Below are positions 1-7,223 of a DNA stretch of 14,334 nucleotides, one piece after another (the first letter of the stretch is position 1; each line of letters starts with the position of its first letter). The DNA lies in the NCBI GenBank assembly GCA_904502165.1, contig CAJGDB010000042.1, positions 1-14,334 on the forward strand. Reading direction: 5' to 3'. The notes below the pieces were generated by a model that was not told the origin of the DNA, searched no databases, and saw only the letters and a program-made list of their open reading frames with translations. Position numbers and translations under genes: made by a program. The stretch comes from an uncultured Akkermansia sp. Lineage in GTDB: Bacteria > Verrucomicrobiota > Verrucomicrobiia > Verrucomicrobiales > Akkermansiaceae.

Positions 1-529
1 CTGCTTCGGCCTTCTTAGGCGTGGCCCCCAGGGATTTGAGCATGGCGTTGAGCTTATCGGCCAGGCGGGGGAAGCCGCGCCCGTGCTCGGCAGAGGTGAA
101 TACATAATCCGCGAAGCCCAGGTCAGAGAACTCGCCGAGGTTGAGTTCCTGTTTTTCCGTATCTGCCTTGTTGAGCACCAGCAGCACCGGTACCTTGCTC
201 TTATGAAGGTGAGCAGCGATGGTGCGGTCAATCGGGGTGAGGTGGTCGCGGCAGTCGCATACGAACATGATGTAGTCTGCGGCATTCATGGCAATATCCG
301 CCTCCTGGGTCACCTGGGCGGCAAAGCCGTCATCCAGCGTGCTGCCGATGCCACCGGTATCCACTACCAGTGCATCAAAATCAGTAATGCGTACCGGGGC
401 GCAGAGGCGGTCGCGGGTTACGCCGGGCTGGTCGTGCACAATGGCAATGCGGCGACCAACCATGCGGTTGAAAATGGCTGATTTGCCCACATTAGGGCGG
501 CCTACGATAGCAATTGTCGGAGTAGACAT
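1..529 (-). CDS. der: Ribosome-assembly GTPase Der (EngA), N-terminal part, cut by window edge
   Basis: Der is a tandem-GTPase protein needed for maturation of the 50S ribosomal subunit in the cytoplasm. Only the first 176 residues lie in the window, covering the first G domain. All its GTPase motifs can be read: G1 GRPNVGKS (10-17), G2 threonine in GVTRDR (36-41), G3 DTGG (57-60), G4 NKAD (120-123) and G5 SAEHGRG (146-152). The HDQPGVTRDR stretch is a family signature of Der. The ATG at 529 places G1 at the usual distance from the N-terminus. It follows the Ig-like gene by 13 bp with no Shine-Dalgarno, so it is probably the distal gene of the minus-strand run. The second G domain and KH domain should lie beyond the left edge. 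The family call is very secure. Confidence 0.96.
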   Translation of the reverse strand, partial: MSTPTIAIVGRPNVGKSAIFNRMVGRRIAIVHDQPGVTRDRLCAPVRITDFDALVVDTGGIGSTLDDGFAAQVTQEADIAMNAADYIMFVCDCRDHLTPIDRTIAAHLHKSKVPVLLVLNKADTEKQELNLGEFSDLGFADYVFTSAEHGRGFPRLADKLNAMLKSLGATPKKAEA

Positions 530-542
530 GGCAATAAAGGAA

Positions 543-1385
543 TCAGAAAGGACGATCAGAGGCTTTGCGGACATTCTCCATACCCGGAGCCGGGGCAACA
601 TAGGGCGTGACACCCACGGTCAGGATACCCTGACCTGTACTGATGAGATCCACGGTATCACCTATGCGCTTGTACAGCTTGGCAGAGGAGCATTTGCCGT
701 GCGTATTCATGACGGCGTAGGTATAGAAATCTGGGCTCGACTGGCAGAGCACATGCATGTTGAAGGCAGAGTCAAGCAGAACGCTGGGGCGCATGAAGTT
801 CAGGTATTCTGCCAGAATGCAGGCCCCGACAATCTGGTTGGTGTCCCTGTTGACGACCTGTCCGAATAAGCAGGGCTTGCCGTTGACATTGGCCAGTCGC
901 AGGCTCAGGTTGAGCCTCTCACCGCGTGCCTGAATGTTGAACTCGCGGATTTTGCCACCGGTGGTCAGCGTGAACATGGCCCGGTTGGAACCAAAGGTGG
1001 ATTTCCCGTCCGGCATGCGGATTGTGGCAATAGCGGTGTAATTGCCGGGAGAGGTGAGACGGTACATCGTCTTGAGATTGAACTCGAAAGAACGTGTTGA
1101 GCCGGGGGTGAGCGTGATTTCAGGGAATTTGACCATGGCCAGGGGTGAAATCAGGCCCTGGTCACCCCGTTTGGTCAGGGTCACATTCAGCCAGGGGCGG
1201 CCAGGGGTATTGCTCAGCGCCAGCGTGGCATCAGTCTGGTTGGTGATGGTGATTTTCAGGGCAACGGATTCACCTGCCAGGAAATCCTTACGCACGGGTT
1301 GAAGCTGCACCTCAATCTGGGCGAATGATTGGTGGGCAAGCAGGGCGCAGAGCAGGGTCAGCAGGAGGTGGTATATGGTCTTCAT
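543..1385 (-). CDS. Secreted Ig-like-fold protein of unknown function
   Basis: This 280-residue protein starts with a signal peptide: MKT, a hydrophobic core to about residue 20, and a likely signal peptidase I cut after SFA (23). The mature N-terminal part (about 24-145) alternates beta-type sequence, with phrases such as DFLAGESVALKITITNQT and SPGNYTAIATIRMPDG that resemble Ig-like or BsuPI-type beta-sandwich domains. The C-terminal half (about 146-280) is another probable beta-rich region without a recognised motif. No catalytic residues are evident. It probably acts in the periplasm or at the outer surface. It starts 21 bp after the pseudokinase gene and ends 13 bp before der, which suggests co-transcription. 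The start is the only sensible ATG before the signal peptide. Its function is unknown, and the Ig-like assignment is by eye. Confidence 0.8.
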   Translation of the reverse strand: MKTIYHLLLTLLCALLAHQSFAQIEVQLQPVRKDFLAGESVALKITITNQTDATLALSNTPGRPWLNVTLTKRGDQGLISPLAMVKFPEITLTPGSTRSFEFNLKTMYRLTSPGNYTAIATIRMPDGKSTFGSNRAMFTLTTGGKIREFNIQARGERLNLSLRLANVNGKPCLFGQVVNRDTNQIVGACILAEYLNFMRPSVLLDSAFNMHVLCQSSPDFYTYAVMNTHGKCSSAKLYKRIGDTVDLISTGQGILTVGVTPYVAPAPGMENVRKASDRPF

Positions 1386-1406
1386 AATGAATCGGAATGC
1401 AGTTTG

Positions 1407-2762
1407 TTAATTATCTTCTTGCGGCAGGCAGATACGGAATGAACAGTCATTGCGCTGGTAATTCCGGGAGGCCGATGGAACAGGCTTGCCATCGCTGTTG
1501 ATGAGAAGGTAGGTGTAGTCTCCATACAGAATACCTTCGGGAGATTCCTGTTCAGAGCGGGTCCATTCCTGCTTATGCAGCTTGACGCCCGCTGCTTTCA
1601 GCGCCTGCAGCTGGTTTACCGAGGGCAGGGTTCCCCCATGGTAATTGGCATAGGCCAGCGCCTGCCAGTATGTAACACCCGTTACCGGGTCTTTCTGTGA
1701 TTTGTTGTTCCACTGGGAATCCCATTCAGCAGGCTCAATCGTTGTTATTTCTCCCGGCAGGTTGTCAAGCAGTTCATCCCGCTCCTCATCGCTCATGTTA
1801 TCGAAGGTCTGGATGAAATCATCATATTCTGCCATGGAAACTGGTTTCCGGAGAACAAACTCGCTTTCTCCTCCCTGGTGGCAGAGGATAGACTCTGCTC
1901 CTTTGGCCGATGTGTGAACCGGGTCTGCCAGGCCGAAGAGTGTTCCCATGCAGGAAAGCGTAATAATGATACTGGCGTAGGTGATGATGTAGAAGGCCCA
2001 GCGTCTGGTGAATTGCCGTGCCTTCAGCAGGAATGGATTGTGGCGTATCTTGTAGGAAAGGGAGCTTTCCAGCGCAATGCGGGCATCTTCTGCCAGTTGC
2101 TGCAGAATGGTGGAAGCGGTTTCACCAAGCGTGTTCCAGGGCAGGAACGTACCCTCATAGCCCTCGGCCATCCATTGAATCAGTGTGATGGTGCGGCCGA
2201 GCCCTGCCGACTTATGCTGCGGGCAGACCGGGGAGAGCGCGGTGGCCAGCGCCTGCATCTGCTCTTCTGCACTGTGGCTGGTGCCTTCCACCAGCGGAGA
2301 GAGGAAGTGAACCTCACCACTATCTTCAATGAAGATAGAGGAGGGAGCAAGCGGCATGGCGTGCAGCTCCACCTGGCTGCAGAGGTCATACATTTCTGCC
2401 GCAGCGCTGATAATACAGCAGAGCAGGGGCACACTGAGCTGTTCTCCGGCAGCGGCAATTTCTGCCAGCGACCGCCCGAGCGGCAGCTCCTGGGTCAGAA
2501 ACCAGTGCCCTTCTGCGCGGAGGGATTCATACACGTTGGCCACGTGCGGCAGCTCCGATGAGGCTACACGCAGGCGAGCCTGGGCCAGGAAGGTCACCTC
2601 TTCCTTGTGAGCGGCCCCCGGGGTCAGCACCTCAAGCACCACCGCGCGGTCTACGTGGGTTTGCCGGGCTTCGTACAGCGCCGTATTCTTGCGAAGTTCT
2701 ATCAGTCGGGTCAGGGTGTATACACCCAGCTGGCGCGGGAGTTCCGGGAAAATCGATTTCAT
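1407..2762 (-). CDS. Membrane-anchored pseudokinase fused to FGE-like (SUMF1) domain
   Basis: This 451-residue protein has three parts. Residues 1-240 keep the outline of a bacterial Ser/Thr kinase fold (YTLTRLIEL, AVVLEVL, WFLTQELPLGRSLAEI, PSSIFIEDSGEVHFLSPL), but the catalytic residues are gone. The VAIK lysine is E44, the catalytic-loop HRDxKxxN reads AMPLAPSS (135-142), and DFG reads SPL (155-157). Residues 254-278 form one membrane span. Residues 300-448 resemble the formylglycine-generating-enzyme/C-lectin fold (EFVLRKPVSMAEYDDF, DPVTGVTYWQALAYAN, GGTLPSVNQLQAL, WTRS, SFRICL). The kinase-like part is therefore expected in the cytoplasm and the FGE-like part in the periplasm. Kinase-FGE fusions occur in PVC bacteria; Chlamydia Pkn1 has this order. 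Its ATG overlaps the TPR gene's stop (ATGA, 4 bp), so translation is probably coupled. A binding or scaffold role is inferred; no activity can be assigned. Confidence 0.85.
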   Translation of the reverse strand: MKSIFPELPRQLGVYTLTRLIELRKNTALYEARQTHVDRAVVLEVLTPGAAHKEEVTFLAQARLRVASSELPHVANVYESLRAEGHWFLTQELPLGRSLAEIAAAGEQLSVPLLCCIISAAAEMYDLCSQVELHAMPLAPSSIFIEDSGEVHFLSPLVEGTSHSAEEQMQALATALSPVCPQHKSAGLGRTITLIQWMAEGYEGTFLPWNTLGETASTILQQLAEDARIALESSLSYKIRHNPFLLKARQFTRRWAFYIITYASIIITLSCMGTLFGLADPVHTSAKGAESILCHQGGESEFVLRKPVSMAEYDDFIQTFDNMSDEERDELLDNLPGEITTIEPAEWDSQWNNKSQKDPVTGVTYWQALAYANYHGGTLPSVNQLQALKAAGVKLHKQEWTRSEQESPEGILYGDYTYLLINSDGKPVPSASRNYQRNDCSFRICLPQEDN

Positions 2763-4051
2763 TGCGGGAGAGGAAGTTCGGGGAGAAAATCAGAAACGGG
2801 GAGGGCCTCCTCGTATGCCGGAACAAGACCATCATCCGGGAGGAGGGAATTGGGCTGGGAATAGTGCTTCTGCTGGCGTGTGTTGAGCCGCTGCTCCTGC
2901 AGAATCAACGAGGAGGGAGAGCTGATGCAGTCCAGCGGTTCTCCCTTGTAGTACAGCTTGGCTGTAAATCCATAGTATTTGATGTCTCCGTAGGCCTGCA
3001 ACTCCTCCTGGGTAAGGGGAGGCATGGAATAGGAAACCACCAGCGTTTCCTCCCAGTTGCTCCACTCCGGCTTTTCGTTCTGCCAATTCCATTCCACCTT
3101 GCCACGGCTGAAAGCCACCCGGCGCGAATTCACCAGGTCAAAGAACTGAACGTGGATATAGAGGTCATCCATGCGAACCTCCTCGCCCGGCGCCAGTAGC
3201 ACCGGCAGCATCATGCTGACTTGTTCGCCGCTTTCCGGAGAATACGTGTGCTTGAGTTGGTGGGGACCGAATGAAAGCTTGCCGCGCATGGCACCGCTCT
3301 GGTCGAAGCCGTAGGTCAGGCGGTGGGCTGCCCGCTTGAAATAATTGCCTGCCCGGTCACGCATCTGGAACACCTTGGTGTAGTATTCTCGTGCCTTGTT
3401 CGGATTAAGCAGCTTATCATACGCCATGCCATAGTAGTACAGCATAGCTGGGTGTTCGGGGGAAAGCAGGCTGGCTTCCTCGAGGCACAGGACGCATTGC
3501 CGCATGTCGCCCGCCGTCATGGCGGTGACACCCTGGCGGATAAGTCGGTCCAGTTCCTCCCTGTCCTCCGGGCTGAGCTTGCTGGCGGCCTCCTCTGCAG
3601 CCGGGGGTGGGGTGGCAGCTGTCTGCTCTGGCGGAGTTTCCAGATCACCGAAGTCAAAACCATTTTCCTGAGCCAGAATGGTATCCACATCGCGCACCCG
3701 GAGTGGCGGCGGAGCCTCTGTATCATCTGCCGTATTTCCGCCGGTGGCGGCAATACCAGCAGCCCCCTGGTTGTTGAGCCCCATCTGGGCCAGTTCCCGG
3801 GCCTCAATGACGGCCAGCTGAGCGCGGGATACTTCGAGCGAATGCTTGTAGGCCATATCCATGCGGCGCGTGACCCCGACCCCCAGTATGGCCAGCTCTG
3901 TTGCCACGGCTGCTATCAGCATGACCACAACCACACGGCGCGCCACCAGACCCTGCAGCAGCTTTCTGCCACAACGGCGTGCGTGCGGCAGAATAACAGC
4001 AGTAAGGAGACCTGTGCGGTGCTCAGCCTTGTGTGGACTCTTCTTGCTCAT
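2759..4051 (-). CDS. Single-pass membrane protein with TPR-like domain
   Basis: The protein has 430 residues from the ATG at 4051. It has a basic N-terminus, a membrane span at about 40-60 (VVVVMLIAAVATELAILGVG) and a low-complexity Ala/Pro/Glu linker (95-158). A helical TPR-like repeat pair follows at about 164-230 (GVTAMTAGDMRQCVLCLEEA, HPAMLYYYGMAYDKLLNPNKAREYYTKVF). The rest is a beta-rich C-terminal domain (about 245-400) and a Pro-rich tail. An in-frame ATG at 4138 would add 29 residues (MAALHRR...), but these lie wholly inside the upstream gene and look unlike a protein N-terminus, so I chose 4051, which still overlaps that gene by 29 bp. The TPR and beta domains probably face the periplasm and mediate protein contacts. 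The tight overlap with the pseudokinase gene downstream suggests a shared complex. No enzymatic motif is seen. Confidence 0.82.
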   Translation of the reverse strand: MSKKSPHKAEHRTGLLTAVILPHARRCGRKLLQGLVARRVVVVMLIAAVATELAILGVGVTRRMDMAYKHSLEVSRAQLAVIEARELAQMGLNNQGAAGIAATGGNTADDTEAPPPLRVRDVDTILAQENGFDFGDLETPPEQTAATPPPAAEEAASKLSPEDREELDRLIRQGVTAMTAGDMRQCVLCLEEASLLSPEHPAMLYYYGMAYDKLLNPNKAREYYTKVFQMRDRAGNYFKRAAHRLTYGFDQSGAMRGKLSFGPHQLKHTYSPESGEQVSMMLPVLLAPGEEVRMDDLYIHVQFFDLVNSRRVAFSRGKVEWNWQNEKPEWSNWEETLVVSYSMPPLTQEELQAYGDIKYYGFTAKLYYKGEPLDCISSPSSLILQEQRLNTRQQKHYSQPNSLLPDDGLVPAYEEALPVSDFLPELPLPQ

Positions 4052-4808
4052 ATTCCAGAATTTCGCCCTGATAACGGGCCAGGAGACTCTGCATGAACGC
4101 CTCTGCCGGCTGGCCGTCCTCCGGTGCAAAGCCGCCATAGGTCATGCCATCGAGCCTGATGCGCCTGCCCCCGGTGGTGGCATAGGCAACCCCCTTGAAG
4201 CCCTTGCCCCATTGGCGGAGATCCAGGCGGGTGATATCTTTCACGTTGAACTTCTGACCAGCAGCGGTGATGGTATCGCCTTCGATGCTCATGACGCGTC
4301 TGCTTGTTCTCAGGATGAAGAAAAGGATAATGGCACTGATGACCATGCAGACCCCGCCAGCAATCCATTGTTCGCGAATGGCGGCAGTATCATAGGCATG
4401 TTCTGCCGGCTTGACCGGGTATTTCATGCGGGCTGTATAAGCCGTCCAGCAGTCGGCCCAGCCTTGTTTCATCGAGGCATAATCTGCCGCTTCGGGCGGG
4501 GTGGTGCGTGTAGCCTCGCAGTTGGCAGGCAGGGGGTACTTGCCCTCCACCATCCATTCACCCTCTGCCTGTTCGGCAGCGATGAGGGGCTGCATGGCCT
4601 TTTCCATTCCCCAGGGAGAGGATTGGCTGGCCTCATTGCCCAGCCGTGCAAACGCCTGGTATGAGAAGAATACCTCGTTTGCCTTGCGGTAGCCTACGGC
4701 CCCATCATAGAAAAAATACAGCCCGAAGCCGAAAAAAGCCGCCAGCACAATGGTAAAACGCACAAATGTGTCGCGAGTGGGGCGGCAGACTATGGAATCA
4801 TTGCTCAT
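4023..4808 (-). CDS. Two-pass membrane protein with PH-like C-terminal domain
   Basis: This 261-residue protein has a short cytoplasmic start, a membrane span at 16-34 (VRFTIVLAAFFGFGLYFFY) and a soluble, probably periplasmic loop at 36-146 carrying two cysteines (C97, C120). A second span lies at 148-166, followed by a cytoplasmic C-terminal domain (172-261). That domain has the pattern of a bacterial PH-like fold: VMSIEGDTITAAGQKF, DITRLDLRQWGKGFKGVAY, RRIRLDGMTYGG. It is the first gene of the minus-strand run and has a good -10 box (TAGAAT) 9 nt before its ATG. Its 3' end overlaps the TPR gene by 29 bp. The topology and gene order suggest it is the integral-membrane partner of the TPR and pseudokinase proteins. 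The PH-like assignment is by eye, and no known gene name fits. Confidence 0.8.
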   Translation of the reverse strand: MSNDSIVCRPTRDTFVRFTIVLAAFFGFGLYFFYDGAVGYRKANEVFFSYQAFARLGNEASQSSPWGMEKAMQPLIAAEQAEGEWMVEGKYPLPANCEATRTTPPEAADYASMKQGWADCWTAYTARMKYPVKPAEHAYDTAAIREQWIAGGVCMVISAIILFFILRTSRRVMSIEGDTITAAGQKFNVKDITRLDLRQWGKGFKGVAYATTGGRRIRLDGMTYGGFAPEDGQPAEAFMQSLLARYQGEILEYEQEESTQG

Positions 4809-4817
4809 CTGCGCGAG

Positions 4818-4846
4818 ATTCTACCACAGCTCTGCGCTTCTGCATA
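4818..4846 (-). promoter_or_regulatory. Candidate promoter of the minus-strand membrane-protein/der run
   Basis: Read on the minus strand, TATGCA (4846-4841) is followed after 17 nt by TAGAAT (4823-4818), a five-of-six match to the sigma-70 -10 box. The -35 match is weak (three of six). Only 9 nt separate the -10 box from the ATG at 4808, so the predicted 5' leader is about 2-3 nt and cannot hold a ribosome binding site. Confidence 0.5.
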
Positions 4847-4912
4847 GCTAAAAATGCGGGCGGGCGCGTATGCTGACGCGCTGCGTGTGCGCGGGCGTGA
4901 CGAAATAAAGGC

Positions 4913-4941
4913 TTGCTTTCGCGGTCTCTTCCTGCTAGGCT
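4913..4941 (+). promoter_or_regulatory. Candidate extended -10 promoter of the deacetylase gene
   Basis: TTGCTT (4913-4918) is followed after exactly 17 nt by TAGGCT (4936-4941), with an upstream TGC giving an extended -10 (TGCTAGGCT). The individual boxes match the consensus poorly, but the geometry repeats that of the promoter at 7188. The ATG at 4949 lies 7 nt after the -10 box, so the transcript would begin at or next to the start codon. Confidence 0.4.
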
Positions 4942-4948
4942 TCGGGGC

Positions 4949-6217
4949 ATGAAGTCATTGCTCCGGGTACTTTTGCTGGCCATGAGTATGGTGGCCTGTG
5001 CCCAGGAATATGAGCCGCTTCCCATGAATCTGGATCCGCTCTCTCTGGATGAAATGGAAGATGCCGAGGTGGTGCAGATGCCCGCTCTGCAGCAGGAGGA
5101 AGATGAGGCGGAAGAGGTTGAGGAAGTGCTCGATGTGCCGCGAGACCAGACGCGCGTGGCCGTGCTGGGATATCATAATTTCAGCGAGACCGCACCGGTG
5201 ACCCGCATGCTGATGCGAACCTCCGAATTCCGGGAGCAGATGGCGTATCTGAAGCGTGCCGGCCTGACGGTCATCAGTATGCAGGATTTTCTGGAATGGC
5301 GTATGGGAAACCGCACACTGCCAGCGAGGTGCGTTCTCATCACGCTCGATGATGGCTGGAAAAGCGTATACACAGACGCTTACCCCATTCTGAAGGAATT
5401 CGGGTATCCTTTCACTCTCTTCCTCTATACCAAATTTCTGAATGGTCGCGGAGACAGCCTTACCCCGCAGCAGGTGAAGGAAATGCAGGCCAATGGAGCA
5501 ACTATTGGCAGCCACTCGGTGAGCCACCTCTACCCGCGTGACTGGAAGAAGGCTGATAAGGAAGGCCCGGAGGCCTACGCAAAACTTCTGGATGTGGAGT
5601 TCGGCGAATCGCAGAAGACTCTCAGTGGCATGTTCGGCATGGTCAACACATTCTGTTTCCCCGGTGGGTATAACACACCGGCCATGGTGGAACGCATGCC
5701 GGGTTATGGTTATGTGGCTGCATTCACCATTATTCCGGGGAAAGTGACGGTTACCGAATCTCCTTATGCCATTCCCCGCTACATGATTTTCGGCAACGAT
5801 GCCTCGGTGTTCCGTTCTGCGGTTGATTTTCGTGTGGCCCAGCTCGGCACAGTGGTCAGCACCGGCGCTCGTCCCGGCACCTTGCCTGCCAGAACGCCTC
5901 TGCCGCCCTTTGCGGTCTCTCCCAAGCCGCATGAGACCGTATCGCCTGACCTGACAGCCATTACAGCCTACATGAGTGGTGTGGCAGGTGTAGATTTTTC
6001 GTCCGTTCAGATGCGAGTGAGCGGTTTTGGCCGTGTGCCTGCCAAGGTGGACCAGGCAACGCGTGCCGTGCAATGGGTGCTGCCCTGCCGCATCTATATG
6101 CCTAACATCTCCGTACACGTTACCTGGAAGAGTACTGATGGCTCCAGTCACAAGGCTGAGTGGTCGTTCAGTATAGATCCTAACGCGTCAATAAAAACAG
6201 TAAACAGCATACCATAA
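4949..6217 (+). CDS. Exported polysaccharide deacetylase (NodB-homology, CE4-like)
   Basis: This 422-residue protein is predicted to remove acyl (usually N-acetyl) groups from an extracytoplasmic glycan. It begins with a signal peptide (MKSLLRVLLLAMSMVACA); a cut after A18 is likely, and C17 could alternatively be a weak lipobox. An acidic linker follows (about 30-60). The NodB domain (about 65-290) shows motif 1 TLDDGW (132-137; D134 probable base, D135 metal ligand), motif 2 HSVSH (189-193; two metal-binding histidines) and motif 3 FCFPGGY (235-241), which lacks the arginine of the usual RxPxG. The C-terminal part (about 310-422) looks like a beta-sandwich domain. The frame could be extended upstream to a TTG at 4913, but the ATG at 4949 directly precedes the signal peptide and is preferred. 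The substrate is unknown; peptidoglycan or a surface polysaccharide is plausible. Confidence 0.88.
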   Translation: MKSLLRVLLLAMSMVACAQEYEPLPMNLDPLSLDEMEDAEVVQMPALQQEEDEAEEVEEVLDVPRDQTRVAVLGYHNFSETAPVTRMLMRTSEFREQMAYLKRAGLTVISMQDFLEWRMGNRTLPARCVLITLDDGWKSVYTDAYPILKEFGYPFTLFLYTKFLNGRGDSLTPQQVKEMQANGATIGSHSVSHLYPRDWKKADKEGPEAYAKLLDVEFGESQKTLSGMFGMVNTFCFPGGYNTPAMVERMPGYGYVAAFTIIPGKVTVTESPYAIPRYMIFGNDASVFRSAVDFRVAQLGTVVSTGARPGTLPARTPLPPFAVSPKPHETVSPDLTAITAYMSGVAGVDFSSVQMRVSGFGRVPAKVDQATRAVQWVLPCRIYMPNISVHVTWKSTDGSSHKAEWSFSIDPNASIKTVNSIP

Positions 6218-6221
6218 GACA

Positions 6222-7061
6222 ATGGCCCCTGAAGAACAGAAACAGTCCGAAGCTGAGGTGAAGACCGCTGCCCGCAAGCGCGCCCCGCGCGCCAGGAAGG
6301 CGGCTGTTTCCCAGGCTGGTGGAGAAGCCGGCGCTCCCGCCGCCTCTGCCGAAGCCGCTGCTCCCGCCCCGGCTTCCCGGAAACGTAGTGCCGCCCCGCG
6401 CAAGAAGACCACCCGCAAGGCCGCTGAGGAAACTCCTGCCGCCGCCCCCGTAGCTGAGGCTCCTGCCGCGCCCGCTCCTGTGGTGGAGAATGCCCCCGAG
6501 GCCGCTCCTGCCGCCGAACCGAAGCCGCGCAAGGAACAGCGCCCGCAGCAGAATCGTCCGCAGAAGAACACACAGCCCAAGCCTCAGAATCAGCCCGCCG
6601 CACCTGCTCCGGCAGAGCAGAAAGCTGCCGCTCCCGCAGGGAACTCCAGCGATATTGAGAACCCGGATGCCGCGCCCCAGCTGCCACCGGCTCCCGGTTT
6701 TGCCGTGCCTGAAACCGTGGGTGGTGGTGAAGGTGGCTCCGGCAACCGCCGCAAGCGTCGGCGTAACCGCAACCGCAACCGCGATAATGGCCAGCAGCCC
6801 CAGCAGGCGCAGAATACTCCCCAGGTTGACCCGCAGGAACTTGTGCGCCGTGCCTGGAAGATTTTCCTGGGCGAGGTGACGGAGGAAGGGCTGGCGCTCA
6901 TGGATGACCGCACCGCTGCGGAAGCCTCTCGCCGCGCGTTCCGTGTGGCAGAGCTCTTCTTGCAGGAAGCTGCTCGTCACCGCCCCTCCACCCCCGCCGC
7001 TGGTGAGTCTGTGGAGGAACTCGCTGCTGAGGAACCCACAGAGGATGCCGGGCTGGAATAA
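6222..7061 (+). CDS. Basic Ala/Pro/Lys-rich low-complexity protein, probable nucleic-acid binder
   Basis: The protein has 279 residues. Residues 1-160 are dominated by Ala, Pro, Lys and Arg with histone-H1-like phrases (KTAARKRAPRARKAA, SRKRSAAPRKKTTRKAA). A Gly-rich turn leads to an Arg/Asn tract at 175-189 (NRRKRRRNRNRNRDN). The only ordered-looking part is a helical segment at about 203-252 (DPQELVRRAWKIFLGEV, AAEASRRAFRVAELFLQEA). The tail is acidic. The composition fits a disordered protein that binds RNA or DNA, but no family is recognised. It starts 4 bp after the deacetylase stop with no Shine-Dalgarno, so it is probably co-transcribed with it. Long antisense frames here arise from its GC-rich composition. 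The reading frame is well supported; the function is inferred only from composition. Confidence 0.78.
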   Translation: MAPEEQKQSEAEVKTAARKRAPRARKAAVSQAGGEAGAPAASAEAAAPAPASRKRSAAPRKKTTRKAAEETPAAAPVAEAPAAPAPVVENAPEAAPAAEPKPRKEQRPQQNRPQKNTQPKPQNQPAAPAPAEQKAAAPAGNSSDIENPDAAPQLPPAPGFAVPETVGGGEGGSGNRRKRRRNRNRNRDNGQQPQQAQNTPQVDPQELVRRAWKIFLGEVTEEGLALMDDRTAAEASRRAFRVAELFLQEAARHRPSTPAAGESVEELAAEEPTEDAGLE

Positions 7062-7084
7062 GTCCCCTGGCGAGACTCTTTTTT

Positions 7085-7122
7085 CATCACCCGCAGATGC
7101 TCATCTGCGGGTGATGTTGTTA
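7085..7122 (+). terminator. Strong hairpin, probable terminator after the low-complexity gene
   Basis: CATCACCCGCAGATG (7085-7099) and CATCTGCGGGTGATG (7102-7116) are perfect 15-nt inverted repeats separated by CT. A moderately T-rich tail (TTGTTAT) follows. The six T's at 7079-7084 lie before the hairpin, not after it, so the U-tract is imperfect. Position 24 nt after the stop codon supports termination of the deacetylase transcript. Confidence 0.72.
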
Positions 7123-7187
7123 TGAGGGGATGGTAGCTTTTTTCGCAGTCCTGGAAAAGATAATCGCCTTACGATTTTATCTCAAGG

Positions 7188-7216
7188 TTGACTTTTCGCG
7201 CGCAGGCGCGTATAAT
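7188..7216 (+). promoter_or_regulatory. Near-consensus sigma-70 promoter giving a leaderless rlmI transcript
   Basis: TTGACT (7188-7193, five of six) and a perfect TATAAT (7211-7216) are spaced 17 nt. This is the best promoter in the window. The expected +1 falls at about 7223-7224, which coincides with the GTG start codon of the next gene. Confidence 0.85.
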
Positions 7217-7223
7217 TCCGCGC

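Noticed and set aside
4052..4138. Upstream ATG (4138) for the TPR gene adding 29 residues
   Set aside because: The added part is Arg/Ser-rich, lies inside the upstream gene's conserved C-terminus, and the ATG at 4051 gives a normal basic N-terminus before the membrane span.
4864..4881. GCGCGT-6-ACGCGC inverted repeat between the divergent promoters
   Set aside because: Six-base GC-only arms are expected by chance in this GC-rich gap. It could be an operator, but nothing else supports it.
4955..6151. A 398-codon minus-strand frame opposite the deacetylase
   Set aside because: The plus strand encodes a signal peptide and the NodB motifs. The antisense product is His/Arg-rich without recognisable domains.
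6148..6980. Several long minus-strand frames opposite the low-complexity gene, Gly/Arg/Ser-rich
   Set aside because: They result from the GC-rich Ala/Pro/Lys codons of the plus-strand gene and have no independent start signals.
7158..7182. AGATAATCG ... CGATTTTATCT imperfect inverted repeat just upstream of the rlmI promoter
   Set aside because: It needs a two-base bulge to pair and has no T-tract; too weak to call an operator or terminator.
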